Shown here: piece by piece, positions 1-9,098 of the stretch
How positions within the stretch are numbered: the stretch's first letter is position 1
Layout: every line of letters starts with the position of its first letter
Assembly (NCBI RefSeq): GCF_000017165.1
Contig: NC_009634.1
Location: 1,472,552-1,536,551, forward strand
DNA length: 64,000 nt
Reading direction: 5' to 3'
Origin: Methanococcus vannielii SB
GTDB taxonomy: Archaea > AGJL01 > Methanococci > Methanococcales > Methanococcaceae
Position numbers and translations under genes: made by a program
The notes under the pieces: model-generated
The model's input: only the letters and a program-made list of their open reading frames with translations
Database searches by the model: none
Told to the model about the DNA's origin: nothing

Positions 1-136
1 CATCGCTTCTTAATACATTTTTTGACTCAAGGATGTAGTACTCACCTTCATTTTCAAACTTAAAGTTTTCTAAAACGTCAGCGAGTTTTGAAACGATTTC
101 TTCAGCCTGTTTTTGAATTTTTTCAATATCAATCAT
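1..136 (-). CDS. gatC: Archaeal-type GatC, Asp/Glu-tRNA amidotransferase subunit C (partial, 3' end outside window)
   Basis: Only the first 45 codons are present; the gene runs off the left edge. The visible N-terminus (MIDIEKIQKQAEEIVSKL, then a segment containing EGEYYILESKNVLRSD) has the helical start and the short tyrosine-rich 'YY.L...N..R.D' stretch I associate with the archaeal GatC family. GatC stabilises the GatAB enzyme that amidates Asp-tRNA(Asn) or Glu-tRNA(Gln). The gene lies 17 bp downstream of dapA on the same strand and probably ends the chorismate mutase-S17e-dapA transcript. The assignment is from recalled family resemblance of a fragment, so it is moderate. Confidence 0.55.
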   Translation of the reverse strand, partial: MIDIEKIQKQAEEIVSKLADVLENFKFENEGEYYILESKNVLRSD

Positions 137-153
137 ATTATCACAAACCGTGA

Positions 154-1023
154 TTATTTAAGTAATCCCAATGTATTTAATGCATTTTGCAATTTTAATT
201 TATTGCTTTGCGCCATTTCACAAAGGGGTAACCTTAACTCACCGGAAGGCATTCCAAGCATATTCATTGCGGTTTTTATGGGTATTGGATTTGTTTCAAT
301 GAACATTAGTTTCATTAGTGGGAATAATTTATAGTGAATTTCTTTTGCCTTATCAAACTTGCCCTTTTCAGCGAATTCAACCATCTGAACGAATTCCTTG
401 GGGGCAATATTTGCAATAACGCTTATAACTCCCTTTCCTCCAAGTGACATTATTGGTAAGGTTAATTCATCATTTCCTGACAAAACATCGATATTACATA
501 TATCCAATATTTCAGAAACCTGCGATAAATTTGGATTTGCTTCTTTAATGGCTGTAATGTTACTATATTCATCAAATAAGTATTTAATAGTATCTGGTTC
601 TATATTCAAGGCAGTTCTTGAAGGAACATTATATAGAACAATAGGAACGGTTATTGAGTTTGCTACTTCTCCAAAGTGTCGTTTCAAACCTTCCTGAGGT
701 GGTTTGTTATAGTAGGGAGTTATCAGTAGTACTCTATCAGCACCTACATCTTCAGCATATTGGGAAAATTCAAGTGCTTCCAAAGTAGAGTTTGAACCAG
801 TGCCTGCAATTACCTCGACTCTACCGTTTACGAAATCTACGACCTTTTCAATTACCTTTTCATGTTCTTTTGGAGTTAATGTAGGTGATTCACCTGTTGT
901 TCCAACTGGAACGACGCCCTTAACACCATTTTCAATTAAAAAGTCTATATTCTTTCGTAAACCTTCGAAATCTACGCTACCGTCTTTGAACGGGGTAACA
1001 ATTGCAGGATATACGCCTTGCAT
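154..1023 (-). CDS. dapA: 4-hydroxy-tetrahydrodipicolinate synthase
   Basis: Condenses pyruvate with aspartate semialdehyde in lysine biosynthesis; cytosolic TIM barrel. The 289-residue length is usual. Visible family marks are the GTTGESPT loop at about residues 41-48 (the two Thr of the catalytic triad), YNVPSR near 131 (catalytic Tyr), and the Schiff-base lysine in AIKEAN near 160. The ATG follows GGTGTAATTT. The stop codon of rps17e lies 10 bp upstream, so the two are co-transcribed. Nothing is unusual about the gene; placing it behind a ribosomal protein gene is typical of methanococci. Confidence 0.97.
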   Translation of the reverse strand: MQGVYPAIVTPFKDGSVDFEGLRKNIDFLIENGVKGVVPVGTTGESPTLTPKEHEKVIEKVVDFVNGRVEVIAGTGSNSTLEALEFSQYAEDVGADRVLLITPYYNKPPQEGLKRHFGEVANSITVPIVLYNVPSRTALNIEPDTIKYLFDEYSNITAIKEANPNLSQVSEILDICNIDVLSGNDELTLPIMSLGGKGVISVIANIAPKEFVQMVEFAEKGKFDKAKEIHYKLFPLMKLMFIETNPIPIKTAMNMLGMPSGELRLPLCEMAQSNKLKLQNALNTLGLLK

Positions 1024-1033
1024 AAATTACACC

Positions 1034-1225
1034 TTAAGCGTTCATTTTTTTTACTTTAGCAGTAATGTATCCTGCGATTCTGTTTCTCAATGTTTTTGTT
1101 GAGATTCTTGCAACTTCTTCAACAGCTTTCTTGTTTGCTTCAAAATCGCTTGTGAATTTACCAGCAAACTTCTCAATGAGTTCTTCACCAGTTCTTTTAA
1201 TAAATGTCTGTCTTATTCGTCCCAA
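1034..1225 (-). CDS. rps17e: 30S ribosomal protein S17e
   Basis: A 63-residue basic protein beginning [20 protein letters not shown], the conserved start of archaeal and eukaryotic S17e (absent from bacteria). It sits in the small ribosomal subunit. Length matches archaeal S17e. It is the middle gene of a minus-strand group, chorismate mutase then rps17e then dapA. A gap of about 70 bp separates it from chorismate mutase, so a separate promoter is possible. Confidence 0.95.
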   Translation of the reverse strand: MGRIRQTFIKRTGEELIEKFAGKFTSDFEANKKAVEEVARISTKTLRNRIAGYITAKVKKMNA

Positions 1226-1294
1226 TTTATCACCTTATTTAGCACGGGTTTGAATCTTTTTAGTCTTTAATGGTAATGTCTATTATTTATATAC

Positions 1295-1597
1295 CTATTT
1301 AGAGTCTACTTTTCGGAAAAACTCTGCCTGAACTTCTTTGTTGTATTCCATAAGAATCTTTATAATTTTTAAAGCCACACTGCATTCAATACAGTGTTCT
1401 TCACATAATATTCGTGTTTGTTCACAAATGTCCTGTTCTCTTTTAGAGTCAGTTACTGAAGCTCCAAGTGAATTTTTTAAAGACGCTATTTCGGGCGCAA
1501 AACCAGTTCTTTCGGCAATTAAGGTTATTAACTGCTCATCGATTTCGCTAATTCGCTTCCTAATTTCTTCAAGCCTTTTTTCCGAAGAAGATGACAT
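1295..1597 (-). CDS. Chorismate mutase, AroQ class (archaeal)
   Basis: A 100-residue all-helical protein starting MSSSSEKRLEEIRKRISEID, with the 'R..I..ID..L..L...R' pattern of the AroQ fold. It converts chorismate to prephenate for Phe and Tyr synthesis. The ATG is preceded by GGAGAT. Three cysteines cluster near residues 58-71 (CEQTRILCEEHCIEC), a detail I also associate with the methanococcal members. It leads the minus-strand group with rps17e and dapA. The stand-alone form, without a fused dehydratase or dehydrogenase, fits archaea. Confidence 0.85.
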   Translation of the reverse strand: MSSSSEKRLEEIRKRISEIDEQLITLIAERTGFAPEIASLKNSLGASVTDSKREQDICEQTRILCEEHCIECSVALKIIKILMEYNKEVQAEFFRKVDSK

Positions 1598-1696
1598 AAA
1601 ATATCTCCACGAGAATAATAAAAATTATCAAAACAAGTATTGAATATATATTATTTAAAGTTAACTGTGGGTTTTTAAAACATCCAAGTAACGTAC

Positions 1697-2416
1697 TTAG
1701 CCCATAAACCGAATTGGAGTTTTTCCATTTTCCTTAAGCCAATTTACAAGGGTTTCTGCATATTTTAACTTTTTAACTTTTATCGAATCAGCAATTTCAA
1801 CGTCTTTTTCAATATTTGGACGAGAATATTTGGTTACATAAATCCCAAAGTCCATTCCACAAAGAATCATTTGTTTAGCGCCAAATTCTTCGGCTAAAAA
1901 ACAACACCTATCTCCATCTGTAAACCCACCGTAATTTGACAGATTTTTAAATTTTTTTGGAACTTGGGTCGTTCCAAAGATATTTTTAAGGTTATTAACG
2001 TATTTTTCAAGTCTATCAATATTATCTCCATGGGCATGAACTACTACGATGGAGCCAAATAAATTACTTTTAAGAATATACTCCATATCTCCATCTAAAT
2101 CAGATACTATAATGTCCGGAATGATATTTTCTTCCAATAATGCTTTTGTAGCCCCATCTGCGGTAATTACTACTTTTTCAATATTATCATTTAATTTTTT
2201 AAACTCCATTACGTGTTTTTTTAATGAAGGGCCGGCACCAAAAATATATGCATCCTTTCCAGCTATTTTTTTTGAAATTTCATTCGATGCAACATTATTT
2301 TTATAAATTTCAATCATTTTTTCAAGTACTTCTGAACTTAAAATATCCCCTTTAATCCCGTACCCAAAATCGTGAATTATTTTTTCATAAAATTTTTTCC
2401 AGACAAAAATATCCAT
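1697..2416 (-). CDS. mptE: 6-hydroxymethyl-7,8-dihydropterin pyrophosphokinase, MptE type
   Basis: A 239-residue protein of the archaeal DUF115/MptE family. MptE diphosphorylates 6-hydroxymethyl-dihydropterin on the path to methanopterin. The nucleotide-binding-like YIFGAGPSLKKH lies at about 57-68; VITADGATKALLEENIIPDIIVSDLDGD follows, which carries the acidic residues that fit metal and pyrophosphate binding. ATG after GGGGTAAAAT. The window also holds an unrelated metallo-beta-lactamase gene and a radical SAM gene on either side, with no clear pathway link. Confidence 0.85.
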   Translation of the reverse strand: MDIFVWKKFYEKIIHDFGYGIKGDILSSEVLEKMIEIYKNNVASNEISKKIAGKDAYIFGAGPSLKKHVMEFKKLNDNIEKVVITADGATKALLEENIIPDIIVSDLDGDMEYILKSNLFGSIVVVHAHGDNIDRLEKYVNNLKNIFGTTQVPKKFKNLSNYGGFTDGDRCCFLAEEFGAKQMILCGMDFGIYVTKYSRPNIEKDVEIADSIKVKKLKYAETLVNWLKENGKTPIRFMG

Positions 2417-2482
2417 ATTTTACCCCGATTTCAATAATTCTTTATTTAAAGGTTCTTATTTAGGCCCGTACTATATTATTCA

Positions 2483-3193
2483 TTATTTTATTGATATTTC
2501 GTTTACAAAAGTCCTTACAATCACGTTTTTTACATGCTCTTTAGCTATTTTTCCAAGTTCCATCATTTCTACATCGCTTAATGGCTTAATTTTCTGCATT
2601 TCTTCAGAATGGGCATGTTCAGAATCATATTTTTGTATTGAATATAAATCACAATCTTTTACGGTTTTTGAAATTTCTGTAATGTCTAATTTATCCATTA
2701 ATCCCGGAATAAATGTAGTTCTGCATTCTATGAATATTCCTTCTTTTTTACATGCACTTATTATTTCAAGGATTTTTTCATTGATTTTTGTAGTATACCC
2801 CGTAATTTGGCCATATTTTTCAAAAGAACACTTTACATCAAGTGCAACATAGTCTATTAATTTTTCTGAAACAAGTTTTTTGATAACCTCCGGATTTGTG
2901 CCATTTGTATCTAGTTTTACTGGAAAATTTTTTTCTTTTGCTAATTTACATAGCTCTTTAACGGCTTCTGGTTGAAGTGTAGGTTCTCCGCCACTAATTA
3001 CGAGGGCATCCGCAAACATTAAATCCATGCTCTCAAAAACTTCTTTTGCACTCATTTCAGAAATGTTTTTTGTAATAAATTCGTAATTTTGACAGTAACC
3101 GCAATACATGTTACATTCTGCTAAAAATACAACAGCAGATGCATGTTTTGGATAATCTATCGTGGATAATTCTACAATTCCTGATACCTTCAT
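2483..3193 (-). CDS. Anaerobic ribonucleotide reductase activating protein (radical SAM)
   Basis: A 236-residue radical SAM enzyme with the canonical CxxxCxxC iron-sulfur motif as CNMYCGYC (Cys27, Cys31, Cys34) and a SAM-binding SGGEPTLQ at about 67-74. It resembles the NrdG2 group that installs the glycyl radical on class III ribonucleoside triphosphate reductase in strict anaerobes. The partner NrdD is not in this window, so a role with another glycyl radical enzyme is not excluded. ATG follows GGTGAAAAA. Confidence 0.85.
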   Translation of the reverse strand: MKVSGIVELSTIDYPKHASAVVFLAECNMYCGYCQNYEFITKNISEMSAKEVFESMDLMFADALVISGGEPTLQPEAVKELCKLAKEKNFPVKLDTNGTNPEVIKKLVSEKLIDYVALDVKCSFEKYGQITGYTTKINEKILEIISACKKEGIFIECRTTFIPGLMDKLDITEISKTVKDCDLYSIQKYDSEHAHSEEMQKIKPLSDVEMMELGKIAKEHVKNVIVRTFVNEISIK

Positions 3194-3237
3194 TTTTTCA
3201 CCTTCTGCTTAACGTAGAGATTGATTTTTAATTAAAT

Positions 3238-4581
3238 CTAAAATCCAAGGATTTTGCTTGCAATGTAGAAATATATTAAAATTCCTCCAAGGTCTGCAAC
3301 GGTCGTTATAAGTGGCCCAGACATTAGTGCGGGGTCAATTTTTAACATTTTACCTAAAAACGGAAGCATAGCTCCTACAATATTTGCAAAGACTATGATT
3401 ATCAATACTGAAATACCTGCAGCCAAATTTACAAACATGTCCGAAGAAATGAGGAATCCACGTATAAATAATATGATTCCAAGCACCAGTCCAAGAATTA
3501 ACCCGATATATAGCTCCTTAAGAAATACTCTCCACCAGTCTTCTAAATCAACTTCACCTAATGCAAGACTTCTTATTAACATGGTGCTACTTTGACCGCC
3601 CGTGTTACCGCCTGCATCCACCATGGTGACCATGAATGCTGCTAGTATCGGTATTGTTGTTAAAATATCTTCATAACCTTGAACAATAAATGAACTTAAA
3701 CTCTGCACCAAAAGTAAACCAACAAGCCACGGTAATCTATTTTTTATAAATGAAAATGGCGATGTATGGAAATAAGATGTTTTTATCGTGCTTATACCTG
3801 CCATTTTATGAATGTCTTCCGTAAACTCTTCTTCAATAACATCTACTATATCATCAATAGTAATAACACCAACAAGCCTAAAATCATTATCTACTGTTGC
3901 AATAGCATTTAAATCAAGCTTTTTCATAATAGTTGCAACATCTTCTTGGTCAGTAGTGGTTCTTACATAAGGAGAATTTGGCGTATATATCTCTTCAATA
4001 AATGTTTTTGGCTCTGCAAAAAGAAGTTCCTCTAAATTAATTGTTCCAATTAGAGTACGGTTTCCTTCAGTAACAAAAATCGTATATACCATATCAACGT
4101 CTTTTCCATACCTTCTAATTTTTTCTAAAGCCCCTTCAACAGTCATATTTCGTGTAACATAAACAAAATTCGGAGACATTATTCTTCCAGCAGAATCCTC
4201 TGGATAATTTAGTATTTCAAGAGTCTTTTCTCTGACATCTTTTGGCAGAAGTGTCAATATTCTTATTACTACATTGTCAGGTAATTCATCTAGGAGTTCT
4301 GCACGGTCTGAAGGATCCATATCTCTTATAATGGACTTTACTTCCTCATCAGTAAAAAGTTCAACAAGTTCAAGTTGTTCATCTGGTTCAAGCATTGAAA
4401 AAATTTCTGCTGCAACTGATTTTAAAAGTAACCGGAAAATAACGACTTTTTCTGCGGCCTTAAGTTCTTTAATGGTTTCGTAAATAATGACGGGGTCTTG
4501 GTCCTCTAGTAAGTGTTTAAGTGTTTTAAGATCCCCATTTTTTATGTATTTCCTAACATCAATCTGTAATTCTATAATCAT
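3238..4581 (-). CDS. mgtE: MgtE-type magnesium transporter
   Basis: A 447-residue MgtE. Order: N-terminal acidic superhelical regulatory domain (about 1-125), a pair of CBS domains (about 130-250), then five membrane helices. The pore-domain signature MVDAGGNTGGQSSTMLIRSLALG is intact. I start it at the second Met of the open frame because GGAGGAAGGG lies 9 bp upstream of it, while the earlier ATG (4599) has no such site. I see no M-box-like leader in the roughly 180 bp upstream. Confidence 0.94.
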   Translation of the reverse strand: MIIELQIDVRKYIKNGDLKTLKHLLEDQDPVIIYETIKELKAAEKVVIFRLLLKSVAAEIFSMLEPDEQLELVELFTDEEVKSIIRDMDPSDRAELLDELPDNVVIRILTLLPKDVREKTLEILNYPEDSAGRIMSPNFVYVTRNMTVEGALEKIRRYGKDVDMVYTIFVTEGNRTLIGTINLEELLFAEPKTFIEEIYTPNSPYVRTTTDQEDVATIMKKLDLNAIATVDNDFRLVGVITIDDIVDVIEEEFTEDIHKMAGISTIKTSYFHTSPFSFIKNRLPWLVGLLLVQSLSSFIVQGYEDILTTIPILAAFMVTMVDAGGNTGGQSSTMLIRSLALGEVDLEDWWRVFLKELYIGLILGLVLGIILFIRGFLISSDMFVNLAAGISVLIIIVFANIVGAMLPFLGKMLKIDPALMSGPLITTVADLGGILIYFYIASKILGF

Positions 4582-4763
4582 AATCCCTTCCTCCGTCATT
4601 TTTTAGAATTATGGCGGTTTATAGATGTAACACACTAAAAAACACCTTTAAATTGTTTGATTTTTCGTTATTTTTATCAGTAATTTTACAAATAATACCA
4701 TTATTTATGAATAAACTAAATGTAATTTAGAATATAATACTATAAAAAAATATTAGTGAGAGT

Positions 4764-5546
4764 ATGGAAGTTAAAATTTTAGTTGACAATACTGCAAGTT
4801 CTAAATATCTTGCACAATCAGGATTTTCTGCAATTATTAAAGATGAGGGCCAAAAAATACTATTTGATGCAGGACAAAGTAAATACGTACTTAAAAAAAA
4901 TCTAGAACTAATGAATGAAAACGATAAATTTGATTCGATAATATTTAGTCACGGGCACTACGACCATACTGACGGTTTTAACTATTTTATTGAAAAATAT
5001 GGGAAAAACATGGATATTCCCGTATATATTCATAAAGATGCTTTCAAAAGCCCATTTATTGATGATAGGTATATTGGAATTGATGAAAAAATTAAAGAAT
5101 TTTTAAGACGCTATGAAAATACAGTATATGTTGAAAAAAAAGTAAAGATTTCAAAAAATCTGATTATTTCTGGAAGTGTTGAAAGAAACTTTATTTATGA
5201 AAAAGAAAAGTTTTACACGATTGAAAATGGCGAAAAAACTGAAGATGTAGTTTTAGATGACATGTTTTTAGTTGCAAATAACACCATAATTACTGGATGC
5301 TCCCATAGTGGAATTATAAACTGCATTGAGAATGGAAAATCGATTAAAGATATATTTGGAGTTATAGGTGGATTTCACATGCATAGTGCATCTGAAAATT
5401 ACTTAAAAAAAGTTAAAGAATACATTTCAAAACAGAACTTTAAGCTAATTTCGCCAATGCACTGTACAGGTTTTAATACCACAAAAGAATTGAGTAGTTT
5501 AAAAGGATTTAAGTTTGGAATGGTTGGAACAGTATTTAAAATATAA
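4764..5546 (+). CDS. Metallo-beta-lactamase-fold hydrolase (COG1237-like)
   Basis: A 260-residue protein with a full metal-binding HxHxDH motif in FSHGHYDHTDG (about residues 61-71). GCSHSG near 174-179 and MHCTG near 231-235 supply later metal ligands. The pattern matches COG1237, whose members include proteins annotated as RFAP-synthase-related or phosphodiesterase-like. True RFAP synthase (beta-ribofuranosylaminobenzene phosphate synthase) cannot be claimed from sequence alone. It is transcribed alone, between the divergent mgtE and the convergent valS. Confidence 0.75.
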   Translation: MEVKILVDNTASSKYLAQSGFSAIIKDEGQKILFDAGQSKYVLKKNLELMNENDKFDSIIFSHGHYDHTDGFNYFIEKYGKNMDIPVYIHKDAFKSPFIDDRYIGIDEKIKEFLRRYENTVYVEKKVKISKNLIISGSVERNFIYEKEKFYTIENGEKTEDVVLDDMFLVANNTIITGCSHSGIINCIENGKSIKDIFGVIGGFHMHSASENYLKKVKEYISKQNFKLISPMHCTGFNTTKELSSLKGFKFGMVGTVFKI

Positions 5547-5588
5547 GTTAGAATAATTTAAAATTTTAGTATTTTAAAATTAAATAGA

Positions 5589-8249
5589 TTACTGGATTAT
5601 TGCAATAGTATCCATTAAACTATCGATATCTATTGTTTCAACGATTTCTCCATTACTAAATACGGCTCTTTTTACTTCTTTTATATGTTCCTTATTTAAT
5701 CTTCCAAATTCAGTTTCAATTCCCGTATCGAGTATTTTTTCAATCATTTCAGAATCGGCATCTTTAATAAATGCAGTTACCTTTCCAGCGTTTTGTTTAA
5801 ATTCTGGCCCAATTCTGGACTTGTTTGGAACCACTTCTGCAATTTTTTGTTCAAGTGAAGGCTTTCCAATTATTACTTCAAATTCCTTGATTTTCATTGA
5901 GCCTTTTACATCGTTTAAAACATTCAAAAGTGCATTAAAATCTTTTTCGCTACCTACATACATTTTTACATTATTTATTTCTGCGTTAAGTGGCATTCCT
6001 TTATTTGATTTATATCTCCTGATTGAAGCAACCGTATTTTTAGCAACTTCTCCAATAAATTCATTTTCCAAATTTATAAAGCTTTCATTTATTGTAGGCC
6101 ATGAGGTATTTAAGTCATCTACTTCATAAATTTCCCCGACAATTTCTGCAAAATGAGGCGTAAATGGGGCTATTAGTTTTAAAGTTTCAGTTATTACCTT
6201 ATAAAGTGAATATTGGGCCATTAGCTTGTCTTTTTTTGCAGATTCTGAAGTTTCTTTTGAATAAAGTCTGTGTTTTACCATTTCAATGTAGTTATCGCAG
6301 AATTCATGCCATAAGAATTTTTGAATTTCTACAACGGTATTTATCCTGTAATTTTCTAAATCCGTTGAAACTCTTTTAATTAAATCGTTTAATTTACTTA
6401 ATATCCATAAATCAATTGGATTTTCAATTTCAAAGTTTTCAATAGATTTTAAATTTGAAATTACTTCATCGGGAATGTTCATTTTAGCAAATTTGCATGC
6501 ATTCCATATTTTTCTTAAAAATCTGCTTCCATATTCTACTTCTTTCCATGCAAATGGAACGTCTTTTCCAATCGTACTGTTTGAAGCCCAAAGCCTCAAT
6601 GCATCAGCGCCATAAGTTTTTGTAATTTCTCCCGGTTCTACAACGTTTCCACGGCTTTTACTCATTTTAAATCCATCTTCACCAAATACCATTCCGTTAA
6701 CAACGATTTCATTCCATGGTTTTTCAGAAGTAAGTGCTAAAGACCTGATAATCGTGTAAAATGCCCACGTCCTAATAATGTCATGCCCTTGAGGCCTTAA
6801 TTGTACGGGATAGTGTTTTTCAAAGAATTTTTCGTCTTTTAGCCATCCTGCAACAACCATTGGAGTAATTGAGGAGTCCATCCAAGTATCCAAAACGTCA
6901 GTTTCAGGAGTGAGATTTAAATTTCCACACGCACATGTATATGGACTTTCCTTTGTAGGGTCGATAGGTAAGTCTTCTTCTTTTGCAACGATAATATTTC
7001 CACATATTTTACAATGCCATACTGGAATAGGTGTTGCAAATATCCTTTGCCTTGAAATACACCAGTCCCAGCCCATATCTTCAATCCACTTTAAAAGCCT
7101 TGATTTCATATGTTCCGGAACCCAATTTATTTCATGAGATGCTTTTTCAACGTCATTTAATAATTTTCTAACGTTTACAAACCACTGGTCCCCCACAATT
7201 ATTTCTATTGGCGTTTTACATCTCCAGCATGAGCCAACGTTTTGTTCAAGCGGGTCTTGTTTTATCATGTAATTTTCAATAATTAAATCTGAAATAATTT
7301 CATTTCTAGCATCATCAGACTTTTTACCGCTATATTTACCGCAAATAGTTGTAAGGAGCCCTTTTTCATCAATTGCTTTTTTAACTTCTAAATCGTGCCT
7401 GTTTACCCATATAACATCTGTTTTATCCCCAAATGTACATACCATTACTACTCCGGTACCAAATTCTTTTTCAACGTCAAAATCAGGGAATACTTTAACC
7501 TCATGATTAAATAATGGAACTTTAACGGCCTTTCCAATAACGTCACTATATCGTTCGTCTTCAGGATGTACCACTATCCCAACACATGCAGCCATTAATT
7601 CAGGCCTTGACGTTGCAATTTCAAGATATTTGTCACTGTTTTCAGCGTAAGGGAATTTTATATAATTTAATTTAGATTTTCGCTCTTGGTACTCTACTTC
7701 TGCAAATGCAATTGCAGTTTCACACCTAGGACACCAGTTTACAGGATGTTTCCCCCTATAAATTAATCCCTTTTTATACATTCGCAAAAATGCAGTTTGT
7801 GATTTTTTAACATATTCTGGCATCATTGTAATGTATTCTTGGTCCCAGTCAATTGAAATTCCAAGGGATTTTACTTGATTCCTCATTTTTTCCACGTTTT
7901 CTTCAGTTAATTCAACGCAGAGTTTTCTAAATTCATGCCTATTTATATCGGATTTTGTGATATTATTTACCTCTTCAACCTTAACTTCAGTTGGAAGGCC
8001 GTGGCAATCCCATCCTTGAGGAAATAACACATCATACCCATTCATTCTTTTAAATCTTGCAATAATATCCATATATGTCCAGTTTAATCCATGCCCAAGG
8101 TGCATTTTTCCAGTAGGATATGGTGGAGGCGTATCTATAATATATGGTGGCCTTTTTTCGTCTTCTAAAAATTTGAATATTTTTTCATTTTCCCATTTTT
8201 TTTGAACTTTAGATTCAAGTTCTATCGAATATTCCTCTTTTATTTCCAT
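5589..8249 (-). CDS. valS: Valyl-tRNA synthetase
   Basis: A class I synthetase of about 886 residues. PTGKMHLGH near residues 42-50 is the HIGH signature and KMSKSRGN near 550 the KMSKS loop. HCKICGN and CACGN are zinc-ribbon cysteines typical of archaeal ValRS, and the editing domain lies between the two halves of the Rossmann fold. The open frame extends 10 codons further (ATG at 8279). I prefer the ATG at 8249 because GAGGG stands 5-6 bp upstream of it and homologues start close to MEIKEEY. Confidence 0.96.
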   Translation of the reverse strand: MEIKEEYSIELESKVQKKWENEKIFKFLEDEKRPPYIIDTPPPYPTGKMHLGHGLNWTYMDIIARFKRMNGYDVLFPQGWDCHGLPTEVKVEEVNNITKSDINRHEFRKLCVELTEENVEKMRNQVKSLGISIDWDQEYITMMPEYVKKSQTAFLRMYKKGLIYRGKHPVNWCPRCETAIAFAEVEYQERKSKLNYIKFPYAENSDKYLEIATSRPELMAACVGIVVHPEDERYSDVIGKAVKVPLFNHEVKVFPDFDVEKEFGTGVVMVCTFGDKTDVIWVNRHDLEVKKAIDEKGLLTTICGKYSGKKSDDARNEIISDLIIENYMIKQDPLEQNVGSCWRCKTPIEIIVGDQWFVNVRKLLNDVEKASHEINWVPEHMKSRLLKWIEDMGWDWCISRQRIFATPIPVWHCKICGNIIVAKEEDLPIDPTKESPYTCACGNLNLTPETDVLDTWMDSSITPMVVAGWLKDEKFFEKHYPVQLRPQGHDIIRTWAFYTIIRSLALTSEKPWNEIVVNGMVFGEDGFKMSKSRGNVVEPGEITKTYGADALRLWASNSTIGKDVPFAWKEVEYGSRFLRKIWNACKFAKMNIPDEVISNLKSIENFEIENPIDLWILSKLNDLIKRVSTDLENYRINTVVEIQKFLWHEFCDNYIEMVKHRLYSKETSESAKKDKLMAQYSLYKVITETLKLIAPFTPHFAEIVGEIYEVDDLNTSWPTINESFINLENEFIGEVAKNTVASIRRYKSNKGMPLNAEINNVKMYVGSEKDFNALLNVLNDVKGSMKIKEFEVIIGKPSLEQKIAEVVPNKSRIGPEFKQNAGKVTAFIKDADSEMIEKILDTGIETEFGRLNKEHIKEVKRAVFSNGEIVETIDIDSLMDTIAIIQ

Positions 8250-8389
8250 TATTTCCCTCATCAAACTAGTCTTTAACATTTCAAACGCTAATATACTCGG
8301 TATTATTTTAAATTGCTAATACATTTACTAATACATGTTAAATTGAATATTATATTAAAACTAAAAGCCTTAGAAGTGTTTTAAAAAAG

Positions 8390-8466
8390 AAATGGATTCA
8401 GCTATTTAGAAATATCGTCATTAAACACACGTTTTTAGATAACCCTCTTTTCATCATTATCCATTT
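8390..8466 (-). ncRNA. Box C/D guide RNA candidate 1
   Basis: Read on the minus strand: 8-nt stem AAATGGAT, box C ATGATGA (8451-8457), a 12-nt guide, D' CTAA (8435-8438), a 13-nt spacer that folds as AAAC-GTGT-GTTT, C' ATGACGA (8415-8421), a 13-nt guide (8402-8414), box D CTGA (8398-8401), then ATCCATTT pairing perfectly with the 5' stem. A T6 run (8383-8388) follows, and a TATA-like TTTTATATAT lies upstream at about 8492-8501. These are all the parts of an archaeal box C/D sRNA. The D guide predicts methylation of the U in CUAUU; the D' guide, of the C in AUAAC. I could not place the targets with certainty. Confidence 0.72.
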
Positions 8467-8491
8467 ATTTTTTTATAGATTTTAATCGTTG

Positions 8492-8501
8492 ACATATATA
8501 A
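8492..8501 (-). promoter_or_regulatory. TATA box candidate for guide RNA 1
   Basis: Minus-strand TTTTATATAT is about 26 bp from the 5' stem of the guide RNA, close to the usual archaeal TATA-to-start spacing. No other minus-strand gene starts here; valS begins 240 bp further on. Confidence 0.4.
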
Positions 8502-8567
8502 AAGTAATTTCTAAGACTTAATATATTTCTATTGTTTAATTCCTATTGTATAATTAGAATAAATAGT

Positions 8568-8579
8568 AATATATATACT
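8568..8579 (+). promoter_or_regulatory. TATA box candidate for uspA
   Basis: AATATATATACT lies about 40 bp before the uspA ATG, which would give a 5' leader of roughly 15-20 nt that includes the GGGGTGA ribosome binding site. Confidence 0.45.
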
Positions 8580-8617
8580 AAAAATTAATATTATTTTAAT
8601 TATAACGGGGTGAATTC

Positions 8618-9055
8618 ATGGTTTATAAAAAAATTGTGATACCAACAGATGGATCAAACATCTCTATTGAAGCAGCAGAAACCGCAATAGAAATTGCAAA
8701 GTGTTCGGGCGGTAGAGTTTATGGAATATATGTAATAGATATAGTTCCATTTGTAGGCCTTCCTACTGAAGGTCTTTGGGAGAGTATGAAAGAAATTTTG
8801 GAAAAAGAAGGGCAAACGGCACTCAAAAAAATAGCCGATATTGCAAAAGAAAAAGGTGTTGATATAAGGACTGAAATTTTGGAAGGCACTCCTGCAAAAG
8901 AAATAGTTGATTACGCAGAATCAAAAAATGCAGATCTTATTTCTATGGGGACAACTGGAAAAACAGGACTTGATAAATTGCTTTTAGGTAGCGTTGCAGA
9001 ACGTGTTTTAAAGAAGACAAATTGTCCAGTACTTTTGGTAAAAAGTAAGGAATAA
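8618..9055 (+). CDS. Universal stress protein, UspA family
   Basis: A 145-residue single-domain Usp starting VYKKIVIPTDGSNISIEA. The ATP-binding signature G-2x-G-9x-G-S is present as GTTGKTGLDKLLLGSVAE (about 112-129), so it should be the nucleotide-binding type. Cytosolic dimers are usual. It is a monocistronic gene behind its own TATA box, and the converging glycosylase gene ends 44 bp downstream. The specific stress or partner cannot be read from sequence. Confidence 0.9.
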   Translation: MVYKKIVIPTDGSNISIEAAETAIEIAKCSGGRVYGIYVIDIVPFVGLPTEGLWESMKEILEKEGQTALKKIADIAKEKGVDIRTEILEGTPAKEIVDYAESKNADLISMGTTGKTGLDKLLLGSVAERVLKKTNCPVLLVKSKE

Positions 9056-9098
9056 CTTTTAAAAATAAATTGGCACTATTTTAAAAAGCTAATAACCA

